A stretch of DNA of 64,000 bases from Endocalyx cinctus (lineage: Eukaryota; Ascomycota; Sordariomycetes; Amphisphaeriales; Apiosporaceae), in contig BCKC01000001.1 of NCBI GenBank assembly GCA_001600455.1, positions 7,075,418 to 7,139,417 of the forward strand, written 5' to 3'. The position numbers and the translations under genes are program-made. Positions 22,567 through 32,934 of this stretch are shown here, in pieces; position 1 is the first letter of the stretch; every line of letters starts with the position of its first letter. The notes below the pieces were generated by a model, which saw only the letters and a list, made by a program, of their open reading frames with translations, was not told the origin of the DNA and searched no databases.

Positions 22567-23127
22567 AGAATTTACGGCATATCAACTGGGAGAATTAGTT
22601 TGGATATTTGTGAGAGTGTTTTATTTCTATTTTCTTTTCTTTTTCTTCGCGTCTCTTCATTTCTTTAGTGGAAGACGGTTTTGAATTATGTATTATTAGT
22701 TGGGAAAATTAGGACACTGGTCAAAGGGAGTTTTTAATTTCATCTGTCTCTTTTTGTTACGGCATGGTATGATGCTTGAAAGGTAGCAGGTGTTACTAGC
22801 TGGTGATTGGTGGCATAGTCCATGTAACTTAGTTTTTATATACTTTCCTTTCTCTAAACTTTAGAATCTTTGATAAACATACTGCTTCCTTCGACGTTGC
22901 CCTGGCACAGACTGCCATCTATGGGAACCGCATCTGCGACAATGACATTGTCATAGAAATACTGGATGCTGCCTTGCCAGGGATGTGGGCTAGTGAACGA
23001 GTGTCGGAAACGGTTCATGCTCTAGGCCAGGTTCACAGTGAGATAGGTACTGAACCATGGTAAAACTTAGTACACGAGACCCAGTCCCACCCACTTCATA
23101 ATCATATCCATTGCTTTCATCATCACC
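22567..23127. other. Intergenic region with a possible minus-strand gene relic
   Basis: Between about 22865 and 23055 the DNA is less AT-rich and open on both strands. The minus-strand reading contains WQGSIQYFYDNVIVADAVP, similar to the end of concanavalin-fold lyases or glucanases, with an in-frame stop just upstream. No start codon or splice site supports an intact gene. Confidence 0.35.
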
Positions 23128-24015
23128 TTATTCTTCTTCTTCGTCCTCTTCCTGCTTCTGTATATTATCGCCAGTAGGAGCCGGTGAAAGTTCCAAACGG
23201 TTCAGGTTCAACACCAGACTTTTGATCATCCAGAAGCGGTCTTCTTCCGGGATGAAGCGCTGATCTGGATGGCATCCTACATCTCTCCCCCATTCGCTGA
23301 TTTCTCCTCGTAAGTCCGAAAGAAGACAAGAGCGTTTGAAGGATCGGCTTCTCTTACTCTTGTAACTGTTTACGTACTGCTGGCGAGCTAGATGATTCGC
23401 CTTGCCAGCTCCTGATCTGGCTAACGCGATTTGTTGATATTTGGGTGATGGTAATTTAGTCGACACATTTGAACTTTCATTCCAACCCTGGGGGATTGAT
23501 GAATTGAGAGAGATGTACGTTTTCTCCGGCTTGTCGTTGCTTTTGTATCTTCTAGCTAGTGTGATCTCTGCGGAGGGAGGAGAATAATTATCGTGGGGGT
23601 AAGAATTAGGGCTCGTGATGTTGTTTGACGGAAGAAGTTGTTTTTTCTTGTTCTGGTTTTTGTATCCATTTTCCCCTTTCTTTCGTTCTTGGATCAGGAA
23701 ATAATGCAGAATGCGCCCACAGGTTGTGGCTCTGGTCTCTCGTCTCTTCTCGAGACCGAGCTCGAGCGCGAATCTCGTCGTGTCCTCTTTGCTGCCGCGA
23801 CACGCATCCACCATATCCGCGAGTACGGCATTTTTCATCTTGTCCGTTAACCCGGATTGGGCCATATAGATCCGAGCAATCAATTCTGCTTGCTTCGGGC
23901 TATTACCGACTTTATTGACCACCACCCCATATCGGGACGCCCTGCGTTCCAATTCGGGTACAGGCAGGCTAAACAAGTTTTCGAGGGATGTAGGAGAAAA
24001 GAAGTCTGAATACAT
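23128..24015 (-). CDS. Hypothetical lysine-rich protein with SAP-like N-terminus
   Basis: A 295-residue uninterrupted frame from an ATG. I do not recognise the family. The N-terminus (LENLFSLPVPELERRASRYG, followed by SPKQAELIARIY) has the helix-turn-helix look of a SAP DNA-binding motif. The middle is basic and low in complexity (QERKKGENGYKNQNKKKQ, KSKRSRSFKRS) and could hold nuclear localisation signals. A more ordered stretch, HPDQRFIPEEDRFWMIKSLV, precedes an acidic end (KQEEDEEEE). No membrane segment or signal peptide is seen. The opposite strand also has shorter frames, but this one has the most protein-like composition. A nuclear role is only a guess. Part of the low-complexity middle could be an unrecognised intron. 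Confidence 0.55.
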   Translation of the reverse strand: MYSDFFSPTSLENLFSLPVPELERRASRYGVVVNKVGNSPKQAELIARIYMAQSGLTDKMKNAVLADMVDACRGSKEDTTRFALELGLEKRRETRATTCGRILHYFLIQERKKGENGYKNQNKKKQLLPSNNITSPNSYPHDNYSPPSAEITLARRYKSNDKPEKTYISLNSSIPQGWNESSNVSTKLPSPKYQQIALARSGAGKANHLARQQYVNSYKSKRSRSFKRSCLLSDLRGEISEWGRDVGCHPDQRFIPEEDRFWMIKSLVLNLNRLELSPAPTGDNIQKQEEDEEEE

Positions 24016-25588
24016 TGGTGTTCTAGTTGATGGGAAGTGCTTTTTGGAACGTCTTCGACTTGGTAGTTACTGGAGGTATGTATTGAATATATTTTGTTAT
24101 TTTAAAGGAGGTTGAAGGAGTAGAGAAGACGTCTTGAAAGGGCAAGGGAAATTCCAAGGGATCGTTTATAAGATAACGATTTAACAAAAGTAGCAATCAT
24201 GCTTAAGTCATGAGTAGCCAGAAATTTCTACTAGAGACATCGTCGTGCATCTTCTATTTTTCTAGCGGTGATAGTTTCTTTCATGCAGTAGGGTGGTTAT
24301 AATTATGGGTGCAAGTGTTTTAGGTAATTATACTTATTATAGGAAGTTAAACATAAGAAACTTCTAGTGTTTATTAAGATATGGCTAAATTGGTAAGAAT
24401 TTATTTTTTAATCTGCATTTTCTATAAGTAAGGTAAATATGATCTGTCCAATTCGAGTTATTGCTAGCTTGTCTATCACAGCTCATAATTACACTAACAG
24501 AAATACGAAGAACAACAAGATGTTCCTTCTATGTTTCAGTAAGCCAAGAAAGGAAGTTCTAGTTTGGCTCTTCTGTCTTGGGAACTCGATGGGATGGCAA
24601 CAGCAGTAGCAGGTTTCCACCCACATCATATCAAGTGTAGGCGTGAAAAGTTCATGTCTTAGCGCCTTATATAGTTTCAGATGCACTCATGTCATGCACG
24701 TTTATATAAGCAGCCTCTCCTATACTTTCGGCTTGGCTGTAATGGTACAAGCTTCAGAAAAGTTTCCTTACATCTTAGCACGAAGACGAGAAGCTGTTTC
24801 ACCTTAACGAGAAATGGTGGCCACTATGCTGTGCTCAAAACTCGAGGTTCATCGGCTGTCACTATACTGAGGATGGCACTGGTAAATATATCAGGCATTA
24901 TTCCTCTTGCGCATGCGAGTCGCCGCCTTCTCCTTGCTCAATAACCACACCGATATAGTCAAGATCAGTCACGGCCTTTAAGTAGCTGGGTCGGATTCGT
25001 ACCAAGCAATCAACGCCAAGATTTCATATATCGATCGCAGAAGTAAGAGTGCAGACATCTTGTACAGGAACAGAAAGTGCCATAGGCGACACAGAGCTTG
25101 TTAATTATATTTCACGGTCGGGCGATAGTGTACTTAAATCTTCCCAGTTTTGGTAGGCTAGCTATAAGCGAGGATTGCGTACGGCCTCCAGAAACTGGTC
25201 GAGACACCCTCCCTGCTTGCCTGCCTCCCTGCCTCCCTGCCTTCTTGAATAAGCGTACGATGATGAGGGGAAAGGCACGGTGTTACGCTGAATAGTTAAG
25301 CATAGGCAGTGAACTCAGAGAAGGACAGGAACGGACATATTGATCGGTACCAAACATACTGACTCTCCATACAAATTAACCTATTCATATCAACCATCCT
25401 GCCATCCTATGTACTCTAATTCCAAGAGTTGGTTTCCCAAATCGGAAATTAGTAATGCGCCCGCTGACTAAGTATGTACTTTAGGTACGTAAGTACCCAA
25501 GCTGCCAAGCCCCCACATAACAGTTCTGGAAGAATACGGCAACCGTAAAATTGATCAACCCAAAGAAAAAAACCCAGCTATCTTTGGG
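24016..25588. other. Intergenic region, no gene seen
   Basis: About 1.6 kb between two minus-strand genes. It contains a pyrimidine-rich CCTGCCTC repeat near 25208-25246. The frames at 24489-24944 and 25098-25295 show no family features. Confidence 0.6.
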
Positions 25589-25969
25589 TCACCTCGCTGC
25601 GGTCCATCCGAGGAAGCCGGCGGCGGAGATCAAGCCCGAGCTGACCAAACGAAATAAAGCGTGAAGAGAATTACCCTCCTTCCAGACGACGTAGCTGTCT
25701 ATCAAGCCGGCGTAAGCGCCGGTCATGGCGATGATGGTATCCACGATATCGTACTGGCCGCGGGCGTAGTATCGCAGTATCAGGAAGCCGATAATGGTGG
25801 TGCGAACGTTGCCGATTACCATGACGGGCGCCGTCGCGGGCGAGTTCGCGATGCGTTCTGGGAATCCGAAGTCGCGCATAGAGGCGCGGGGGTTAAACAT
25901 CGGCCACATGCCGCCGATGGCCATTGTGGATCCGGCGACCAGGGCGGGAATGTGGCGGAGAGTGAACAT
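25589..25969 (-). CDS. DUF4267-like small integral membrane protein
   Basis: An intronless 126-residue protein with about four hydrophobic helices: HIPALVAGSTMAIGGMWPMF, a central ATAPVMVIGNVRTTIIGFLI, DIVDTIIAMTGAYAGLIDSY and a C-terminal LVSSGLISAAGFLGWTAAR. The length, the FGFPERI segment after helix 1 and the VRTTIIGFLILRYY segment fit the fungal DUF4267 family, whose function is unknown. It probably sits in an internal membrane or the plasma membrane. The coding region is much richer in GC than its surroundings, which supports a real gene. Its neighbours give no clear functional link, although it lies just left of the putative amino-acid utilisation block. Confidence 0.8.
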   Translation of the reverse strand: MFTLRHIPALVAGSTMAIGGMWPMFNPRASMRDFGFPERIANSPATAPVMVIGNVRTTIIGFLILRYYARGQYDIVDTIIAMTGAYAGLIDSYVVWKEGNSLHALFRLVSSGLISAAGFLGWTAAR

Positions 25970-26838
25970 GGTTAGTGAAGGGAGGACGGAGTCGGTGAGT
26001 AGGTAAGTAGGTGAGGTCCGTGAGGGAAAAAGGGGATAGACGAAAAGGAAACGTGGCGTTATGAATGCAACGTGCTCAGCGTGTATATAGAATATAATTG
26101 ATTCTGAATAATTATGAAATGTTTTAAATAAGAATAAGTATCGAATGAGAATGGCTTTATCCTGATTTTAGGTATTATTTCGAGTAATTCTATTGATGAT
26201 TGTATATCGTATCCTATATTCATCAAGAATAAAATGGACGTATCGGTTGGTACTGCTTAGGGGCTGCCCCACTTCGGGGAAGTCTCAGATGGGGGCGGTG
26301 AGAATCCACTTTTAATGCAGATACTTCCTTTTTTTAGACGAGGGGCCACGAACGAAGCTTTTCTAGAAAATAATTCTTTCGAGACGGAGAGACGGAGTTA
26401 TTACTCGTTAAATAAAATGAAGTACTGAAATAAGTAAGTACTGATAATCCCCAATCTTTTAATTCTAAAACCACAAGTTTCTAGATGTAACTCATCGCCT
26501 AGAAATTAGAAATTATAGTATCCGTCAGTAAATCTCGATTGATCATGAAATTAGAACGAGGTACCTACCACCCTGACAGCCTGACGGCTTTGACAGCTTG
26601 TCTGCTTGTGTGCCTACGTTGCTAGATCACAGCGATTGATACTCACCGACTTACTCGTCGACTCTTGACTAGCAACATTCCGACATAGTCTAGACCTCTG
26701 TGTAATTAGTTTTTGGCTCCTTTTCATTTCTAACTATAGCACTATACACCCCAACCTAAATAGGCATAAGTACTAAAAAGAAATGTACGGCCAAAGTCAT
26801 TTTAAAATAAAATTGATTTTCTGATATAATCGAGCAAA
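25970..26838. other. Intergenic region, no gene seen
   Basis: AT-rich DNA between two minus-strand genes. Nothing recognisable beyond short repeats such as gagacggagagacggag near 26380. Confidence 0.6.
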
Positions 26839-27942
26839 TTATTCCAAAAATGCCAGTGTAAGCTTCTTATTCGCCGCAATACTCTCCAACAACTCGCTCA
26901 CTCTCACTTGCTCGTCTTTTCCATGTGCCACCTGAATGGAACCGGGTCCATACAAGACCTTCTTATGATTACCCCTTAACCGGGGTACATCCGTTCCGTA
27001 AGCCATCGGCGCAGCCTCGAAACCCTCGAATTCCCAATCTAGGAGTGTCTCGGGGTACTCGAAGAGAAACTTAAACTCGATATCCGGATACTTTGACACG
27101 ATCTCCGACGCAAGTTTTTTGATACCCGGAAGGTCTGTCGCTACGCGAACGGCGCACAGGGCTTTGGCGGATGCTGACACAATGTTGTATCCCTCGCCGC
27201 CCTCTATCTTTCCGATGTTGAATGTCGATGGGCCAAGCAGGTCAGAAACGGGCCAAGAGGCGTTCGACAAGTCTGTTAATACCTTCATCAGGGCTGAAGT
27301 CGCGCTCTTGCCTAGATGCGGATACCCAGAGTGGCTGTACCAATTTAGCTTTCACATAATCAAATTGAATCGAAGGCAACTCTCATAGACTTACCAAGCC
27401 ACACCGCTAGCTAAAAGTTCAAACACAAGATGTCCCTTGTGGCCCTTCCCAAGTTTTCCCTCGGTAGGTTCTCCAAAAATGCCAGCTTCCCACTCCAACC
27501 CCATATTATTCGCAGCCAACATTCCCGGTCCTCCCTTCTCCTCGCCGACGACGAAAAGGAACGAAATATCACCCTCCTTGACCTTCCCTTCGGCGCGCAG
27601 CTCCTCAATAGCGAACAGCTGAGCGACCAAGGGACCCAAGTCATCGCACGCTCCCCGCCCGCGTATGACGTCGCCCTCGATGCTGAAGGGGATATGAGGC
27701 GGCACCGTGTCCATGTGAGAGGTGAGCAGAACCCGCGTCTTCCGCGTTTTTCCTAGGTACGCGTAGACATTGTGTCGCGTGGATCCCTCCGAGATGGGAA
27801 TCCGCTCGACGGTATACCCTAGCCCCGTCAGGTGCTTCTCTAGGAAAATTCCGATCTCGAGCTCCCGCTCGCTCGTGCTGTCGATGTTGATCAGCGATTT
27901 CAGGAGATCCACGATGGGTGGGTAGGCTTCCGAGTCGGCCAT
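26839..27942 (-). CDS. M20 family metallo-amidohydrolase (acetylornithine deacetylase/ArgE-DapE type)
   Basis: Two exons, 27942-27395 and 27334-26839, give about 347 residues; the junction rebuilds ASGVACHSGYPHLGKSA, the start of the M20 dimerisation domain. Metal-ligand motifs are in order: TSHMDTVPPHIPF (His and the catalytic-site Asp), RGACDDLGPLVAQ (bridging Asp), VVGEEKGGPGM (general-base Glu and metal Glu) and, near the C-terminus, QVAHGKDEQV (final His). The fold is thus complete. Members hydrolyse N-acyl, N-carbamoyl or peptide bonds of amino-acid derivatives, releasing a free amino acid in the cytosol. No signal peptide is present, which argues against a secreted or vacuolar carboxypeptidase. 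The gene is divergent from the D-2-hydroxyacid dehydrogenase across 537 bases. Exact substrate is unknown. Confidence 0.9.
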
Positions 27943-28479
27943 GTTGTATTAGTGAAAGAATTCAATGTGCCCTAAATGATATGAACTCGGTCTGTTGAAC
28001 CACTGAATAATGTGGAAATTACTCTTAAAGAAAATAGTTTGGTATCTACGCAAATGATACCAAATTGTCTGTAAATATCTTTCGTATTTCACTAATGATC
28101 GTGTCATATATGACGTGTAAACAAATGATTTAGTGCGATGAGTCGGATAGGTGTGGAGATGCCGGGACCGGAACTAGAACTAGGACGATCGGGATATCTC
28201 CGACCGGCTGATAGAGAAAAACCGCCGTAGTCTAGATGACAATCGGTAGATAATAGTCGACCGTCATTGGCCGAGTACTCGTACTTTGTTTATCTTTAAT
28301 GGGAATTGCACCTCGAATACGATAGAGCCAGATGATATGAATCAAACAATAAAGGCTAATTTATTACTCCCTGACTTTATACGAAATACGTCACTATAGA
28401 TATCGCACCAAATCAGTTCTCTCTACCAGCATAAGAGAATCTAGTTCAAGTGTCGAAGCTCATTTAGCTACCCTAAAAC
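27943..28479. promoter_or_regulatory. Shared divergent promoter region, M20 hydrolase / D-2-hydroxyacid dehydrogenase
   Basis: 537 bases separate the two start codons. Two AGATAA-type words (near 28245 and, on the other strand, 28288) would fit GATA-factor sites, but at this density they could be chance. A tcatatatgacgtg stretch lies near 28105. Shared control is inferred from the geometry only. Confidence 0.4.
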
Positions 28480-29559
28480 ATGGAAGGTACCGCATCTGAG
28501 GCGCAGTCGAAAGATGACGCAAAGCCGACCGTCCTTCTAGTCCTATCTAGTGTACGGTCGCCGGAAACTTCGGAATGGCGCCGGGTCTTGTCGCGGTTCA
28601 ACATAATTCTTTACGACTGCGATACCGTAGATGAGTTCTGCGCTCGCCTGGAGAAGACAGACGGCCCATACTCTAAAATAGATGCTATCGTACGCACGGG
28701 ATGGCTCAAGGCCGGGAAGCACGCGCACCACCTCCTATTCCGCGGCCGGCCCATCGAGCTGTACCCGCCATCTTTAAAATTCATCGGGTGCAGCGGTCAC
28801 GGGTACGACGCGGCGGATATCGACGCCTTGACGAAGCGCGGGATCGCTTACGCTAACACGCCGGATACGTGCACCGAACCGGTCGCGAACACGGCCCTTC
28901 ACCTGATATTAAACGCGTACCGGTACTTCACTTTAGCCGAGCACTACACCCGCACGGACCGGTGGCACAGCAGCAGGGAGATCGGCGAAGTCGCCATCGA
29001 CCCGACCGGGCAGGTGCTCGGGATCGTGGGGATGGGGGATATCGGCGTCGCGATAGGAAAGAAAGCCGCGGCGGCGCTGGATATGCAGGTGCACTACCAT
29101 AACCGCAGTCCGCGGCCGGAAGCCGAGGCGAAGATCCCCGGCGGGGCGACGTATCACGACTCTCTCGTCTCGTTGTTCGATGCTTCCGACTGCTTGTGTC
29201 TAGCGTGCCCGCTGACGCCTGAAACGCAACATATGATCTCTAAATCGTTATTATCCCGACTGAAAGAGAAAAATAAGAAGATTAGGATAGTAAACATTGC
29301 GCGGGGCGGGCTGATTGATGAGGACGCGTTGATAGAGTCTATGGAGGCAGGTGATGTCGTCGGTGTAGGACTTGACGTGCATGCTAACGAGCCTGGTATT
29401 AATCCCAAGCTCAAAGATAATTACAAGACGACGGTTCTACCGCATATAGGCGTGGCGTCGCATACGAGTTGGAGAAAATTCGACGAGGTCAACATAAGAA
29501 ATCTAGAGGAGTTCTTCTTTGGAGATAAAGACAAGGTCACAACGGTTAATAAAGTGTAG
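28480..29559 (+). CDS. D-2-hydroxyacid dehydrogenase, NAD(P)-dependent
   Basis: An intronless 359-residue protein. It would interconvert 2-oxoacids and D-2-hydroxyacids (glyoxylate/hydroxypyruvate reductase or D-lactate dehydrogenase-like) in the cytosol. The Rossmann motif is GIVGMGDIGVAIGKKAA at about residues 181-197, with HNRSPRPE downstream where a basic residue after the second strand suggests NADPH. The catalytic arginine lies in NIARGGLIDEDAL (about 272-284), the glutamate in HANEPGINP (about 303) and the histidine in LPHIGVASHT (about 321). The substrate-binding segment is IGCSGHGYDAADI. All family residues are present and the length is typical. The neighbouring regulator is convergent, with 219 bases between stop codons. 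In this neighbourhood it could reduce an oxoacid made by transamination, which is inference. Confidence 0.93.
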   Translation: MEGTASEAQSKDDAKPTVLLVLSSVRSPETSEWRRVLSRFNIILYDCDTVDEFCARLEKTDGPYSKIDAIVRTGWLKAGKHAHHLLFRGRPIELYPPSLKFIGCSGHGYDAADIDALTKRGIAYANTPDTCTEPVANTALHLILNAYRYFTLAEHYTRTDRWHSSREIGEVAIDPTGQVLGIVGMGDIGVAIGKKAAAALDMQVHYHNRSPRPEAEAKIPGGATYHDSLVSLFDASDCLCLACPLTPETQHMISKSLLSRLKEKNKKIRIVNIARGGLIDEDALIESMEAGDVVGVGLDVHANEPGINPKLKDNYKTTVLPHIGVASHTSWRKFDEVNIRNLEEFFFGDKDKVTTVNKV

Positions 29560-29778
29560 AAATGATTTTTATGCCCCCTTAAATGCGGGTTTGCTTTAGA
29601 AGCGATAATAAATTTACCGTCGAAATACTTGAAAATGACTCTTCCGTTTTGCGCACCGTAAATGATCATCAATCTTCCTATATTCCTCCAAAAATATCGC
29701 ATATAATACCCACATGCTCTATGATAGTGCGCCTGCAATTTGAACACTTGCACCTACATAAAACACCACATAGCCCTA

Positions 29779-32328
29779 TTAAGTCATGCAAGACCAAGCA
29801 CCATTCTCATCCGCGAAAATATCCGGTATCGCGCCAGGGCTCCAATCGTAATCACTCGCGCCCAAGAAGTCTTGGATAAACGGAGCATCCAGCGGGGCAT
29901 TAGGTAGCGTATGATCGACGGCGGGACTGGCCTCCGCGCTGCCACCACCTGGCGTCGCCGCCACCACGCCGCTCCTGACGCGCGCCTGGTTCGGCCGGGC
30001 GACGTTAGCGGCGAAAGTGCCCGAGGCCGTGACGTAGCCGGGCAGGGGCCCGGCCGAGAGCAGACCGACGTCGGAGGCCCGCCTGTTCTCGACGTCCCTC
30101 ATCAGCGCCTTCAGCCGCTCGAAGAAGTCTCGCGCCGGGAGGTTCCCGTCGTTGACCATGGACTGGAGCAGCGTCAGGGATAAGGTGATGGCGTCCCTGT
30201 CGTCGTCGTTCTCCCTCAGCGCGTTAGAGATGATCAGGATGATGGTCGACGAGAAGATGTTGTGCGAGTCAAAGTACCCGTACGTCGCGATGTTGCCGTC
30301 GATCCAGAGCTGACGGAGGAGGTTCGCCGAGGCGCGGGCTGCGTAGATACAGGCTTCGCTTAGAGCGATGGTCATGGCTGAAAGAGGCTTGGATTTACCG
30401 CCTTCTGAGGCGGGTGAGGTAACGGGTTTGATATGGTGATTGAACACGTGTAATAATACCGGTCGTGTAGTGAGGATGATGCACTAGAAAATGTTAGACT
30501 CCCGTCTCCGATACCACTTGTTCAATACAAATCTTGCCTACCTGGTTAAAGTGCAATCGTAAGGATGCCACAGATCGAGAGCCGTAAGGCGGGAGTCTGC
30601 TATGGTCCAACTTGAGCTCCGTAGGGAGCTCTGTCTCCCACTGTTTGAGACTATTTAAAATGGTATGCACATTCCGAATGAAATCCCTCGTTCTCTGAGC
30701 CGTGTTACCATAAATGAGATTCAATATGGAGCCGTTGATACTTGATAGCTTGATGTTGGCTATCAACTGCGTCGAATCGACGAAGTCTTCCGCCTCCGCC
30801 GATGTCAGGCCCTCTAGAGAGGGTAATGGAGTATCTATATCTTCATCTCGAATCATTATCGGGTGTCCGAGAATAGAACTACACTGTCGGTCGAATATGT
30901 AAACTGTCCACCACACTCGCCTGCGGTTTTCAATTTCACTCAGACTAATATTGGGGCCATAAATCATGTTCCTATGAAGGCCCAGCGTGATACTAAGACG
31001 CAACGCAAGTCCGGAATAGGTGTAGGCGCTATTCTTACGGTTTAAGGCATAAGAATACATGTACTATGAAGTTATAAGCGTTGAACATCCTAAAGCGGGC
31101 TTTATTATACTGGAAGATCATAGACTCACCAGCAAGATCAAGATCTCGATATACCCAATATCAGGCTCCTCGTACTGTTCCTGAAACAACGACACCGCTG
31201 TCAGATAGTAAGTCGTTCCCGGGACGGCCTTCTCGGCAGATTTTTCCACCGTCGACGAAGGGATTTTGAGGTATAGTTCACCGAGGGCTAAAACAGCAAA
31301 GAACTGGCACAGAGACAAAGAATCGGCCAATTCCGGAGCATCGCATATCCGGTCCACTTTCTCGAAGAATGATTTCTTGCGCAAGAAGTGGTAGTCTTGG
31401 CCGATGAAGCGCAGCACGACCTGCACTAACATGTGGGCGTAGCTGCGACTAGGAAGCTCATAACGCGGGTCGCTGAGCTTCCGCTTGAAACCGGCATGTC
31501 GCATCATGGGGACTACATGCGGTAACGTACCGCTGCTACCGCTGCTGCCGTAGGAGTGGCTGACTCCGTCCCGGAGGTTTGTTCCCAGACGAGTGGCAAA
31601 TGCAGTGCAGGCGGCGCCGCCGACATAGACTAAACGTCGGTGAGAGCCGCTGCTGCTGCTATTGCTGTCGTTATTAATATCCTCGGTCATGACGCGATCT
31701 TCCAAGACGGGCTTGGCCACGTCCGCAGTTTCTTGGTCGTCCTCCCCGTTGTCATCGTCCACCACCGGGGTAGTATTGGTGGAGTGTTGCTCGAAAGCTC
31801 CAGCCGGCCCAGTATTGACCACCACCCCACCTGCAGCATCGACGCCAGATACCCGACCAGCCATAGTGGCAGATCTGAGCTCGGCATTTTCTGCCTGCAG
31901 CTTCTCGATATGACTATTTGTTATATATTTAGATTTATTTAGCATAGAAACTTCGTTAGAAGTAATATTGGCTGCAGATGGCGCGCACGTTCCCAAGAGA
32001 GCGGGGTTTATGGGGTCAAAAGGGGGGGGGTATGAAGCAATTTTTCCTACCTCTGAAGAACTATGATTTTTCTCTCTCGAGCGGGAAACGTGCATTTGGC
32101 GGCATTACCAGACCTCACGCATCCACGACACGGCTTTTCACCGGTACATTTCGTTTTCTGGGTATGACAACGGCTACAGTCGAATATTTTTCGTTAGTAC
32201 GGCCGCTTCTCTACATAGTACGTTTCTTCTCCGAAAGCCACTAACTTGCAAGCTGCAAAACTCCGCTTTGGCCTTTTGGCGGGAGGTGGATCCATAGACA
32301 CTTCACCCTGGGTGTCTGATAAAGGCAT
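29779..32328 (-). CDS. Zn(II)2Cys6 transcription factor with fungal-specific regulatory domain
   Basis: Five exons (32328-32246, 32173-32051, 31913-31130, 31063-30542, 30483-29779) keep phase and give about 738 residues. The binuclear zinc cluster spans the first intron: cysteines 27, 30, 37, 43, 46 and 55 with spacing 2-6-5-2-8 (C..CHTQKTKCTGEKPCRGC). A basic segment and a short coiled coil (SHIEKLQAENAELRS) follow across intron 2. The middle homology region starts at FIGQDYHFLRKKSFFEKVD and continues through QFFAVLALGELYL and the hallmark GLALRLSITLGLHRNM, EIENRRRVWWTVYIFDRQCS and GHPIMIRDEDIDTPLP. Such proteins bind CGG half-sites and activate nearby catabolic or metabolite genes. Its position between the dehydrogenase and the permease makes it a candidate local regulator. 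Confidence 0.93.
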
Positions 32329-32934
32329 TTTGATTGATTCTTTATGCTAAACTCTGGGACACGATATGAAATATGATGTAATCGGTCTGTGGAGAGCGTG
32401 GCCGTACAGTCTCTGATCGAGATGTTCAGTCGCGGAATTATTTACTTGGTACCGGAAATACGAATTGGCCAGCGATGGATTAATGGATGTGAGCACAAAA
32501 AGCAAACTCGGCAAATGGCGAACTTGCCGGGGGAATCTGACTTATTAAGTATGTTGACCGTTTCATGAAAAAGTATCCACTGGTTAGCGGAGTCGAGCCG
32601 GTAAAACCGATACGTGGCTATCTACAACGATATATTTAGTATAGTGTATATAAGAAGCTGCTATCTCGCCCCACCGATATCGTCCTTGGATCTCAATTGC
32701 ACCGAGACGCGCAAAAATGCGCGAGTCGTATTTATTTATTAGAACTAACCTAGCAATTAGTTTCTTCGACTACATGGTATGCCCCAGAAACAATGAAAAT
32801 AGGGGTCTTCGAAAGCGCGTCACGGCATTTCTCGGGCCACGACGCTTAGTTATTATACAAAATCCAGACTTAAATCTTGAAATAAAAGTATTTTAAGTGT
32901 GAAAGAAAATACAATTCCGCCTCTTACAATTAGA
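32329..32934. promoter_or_regulatory. Upstream region of the Zn(II)2Cys6 gene, downstream of the permease
   Basis: 606 bases between two minus-strand genes. It must hold the regulator's promoter and the permease terminator. No specific site could be identified with confidence. Confidence 0.4.

Noticed and set aside
25205..25246. CCTGCCTC repeats, considered as a repeat array
   Set aside because: Too short and irregular for CRISPR or a telomere; a simple pyrimidine-rich tract.
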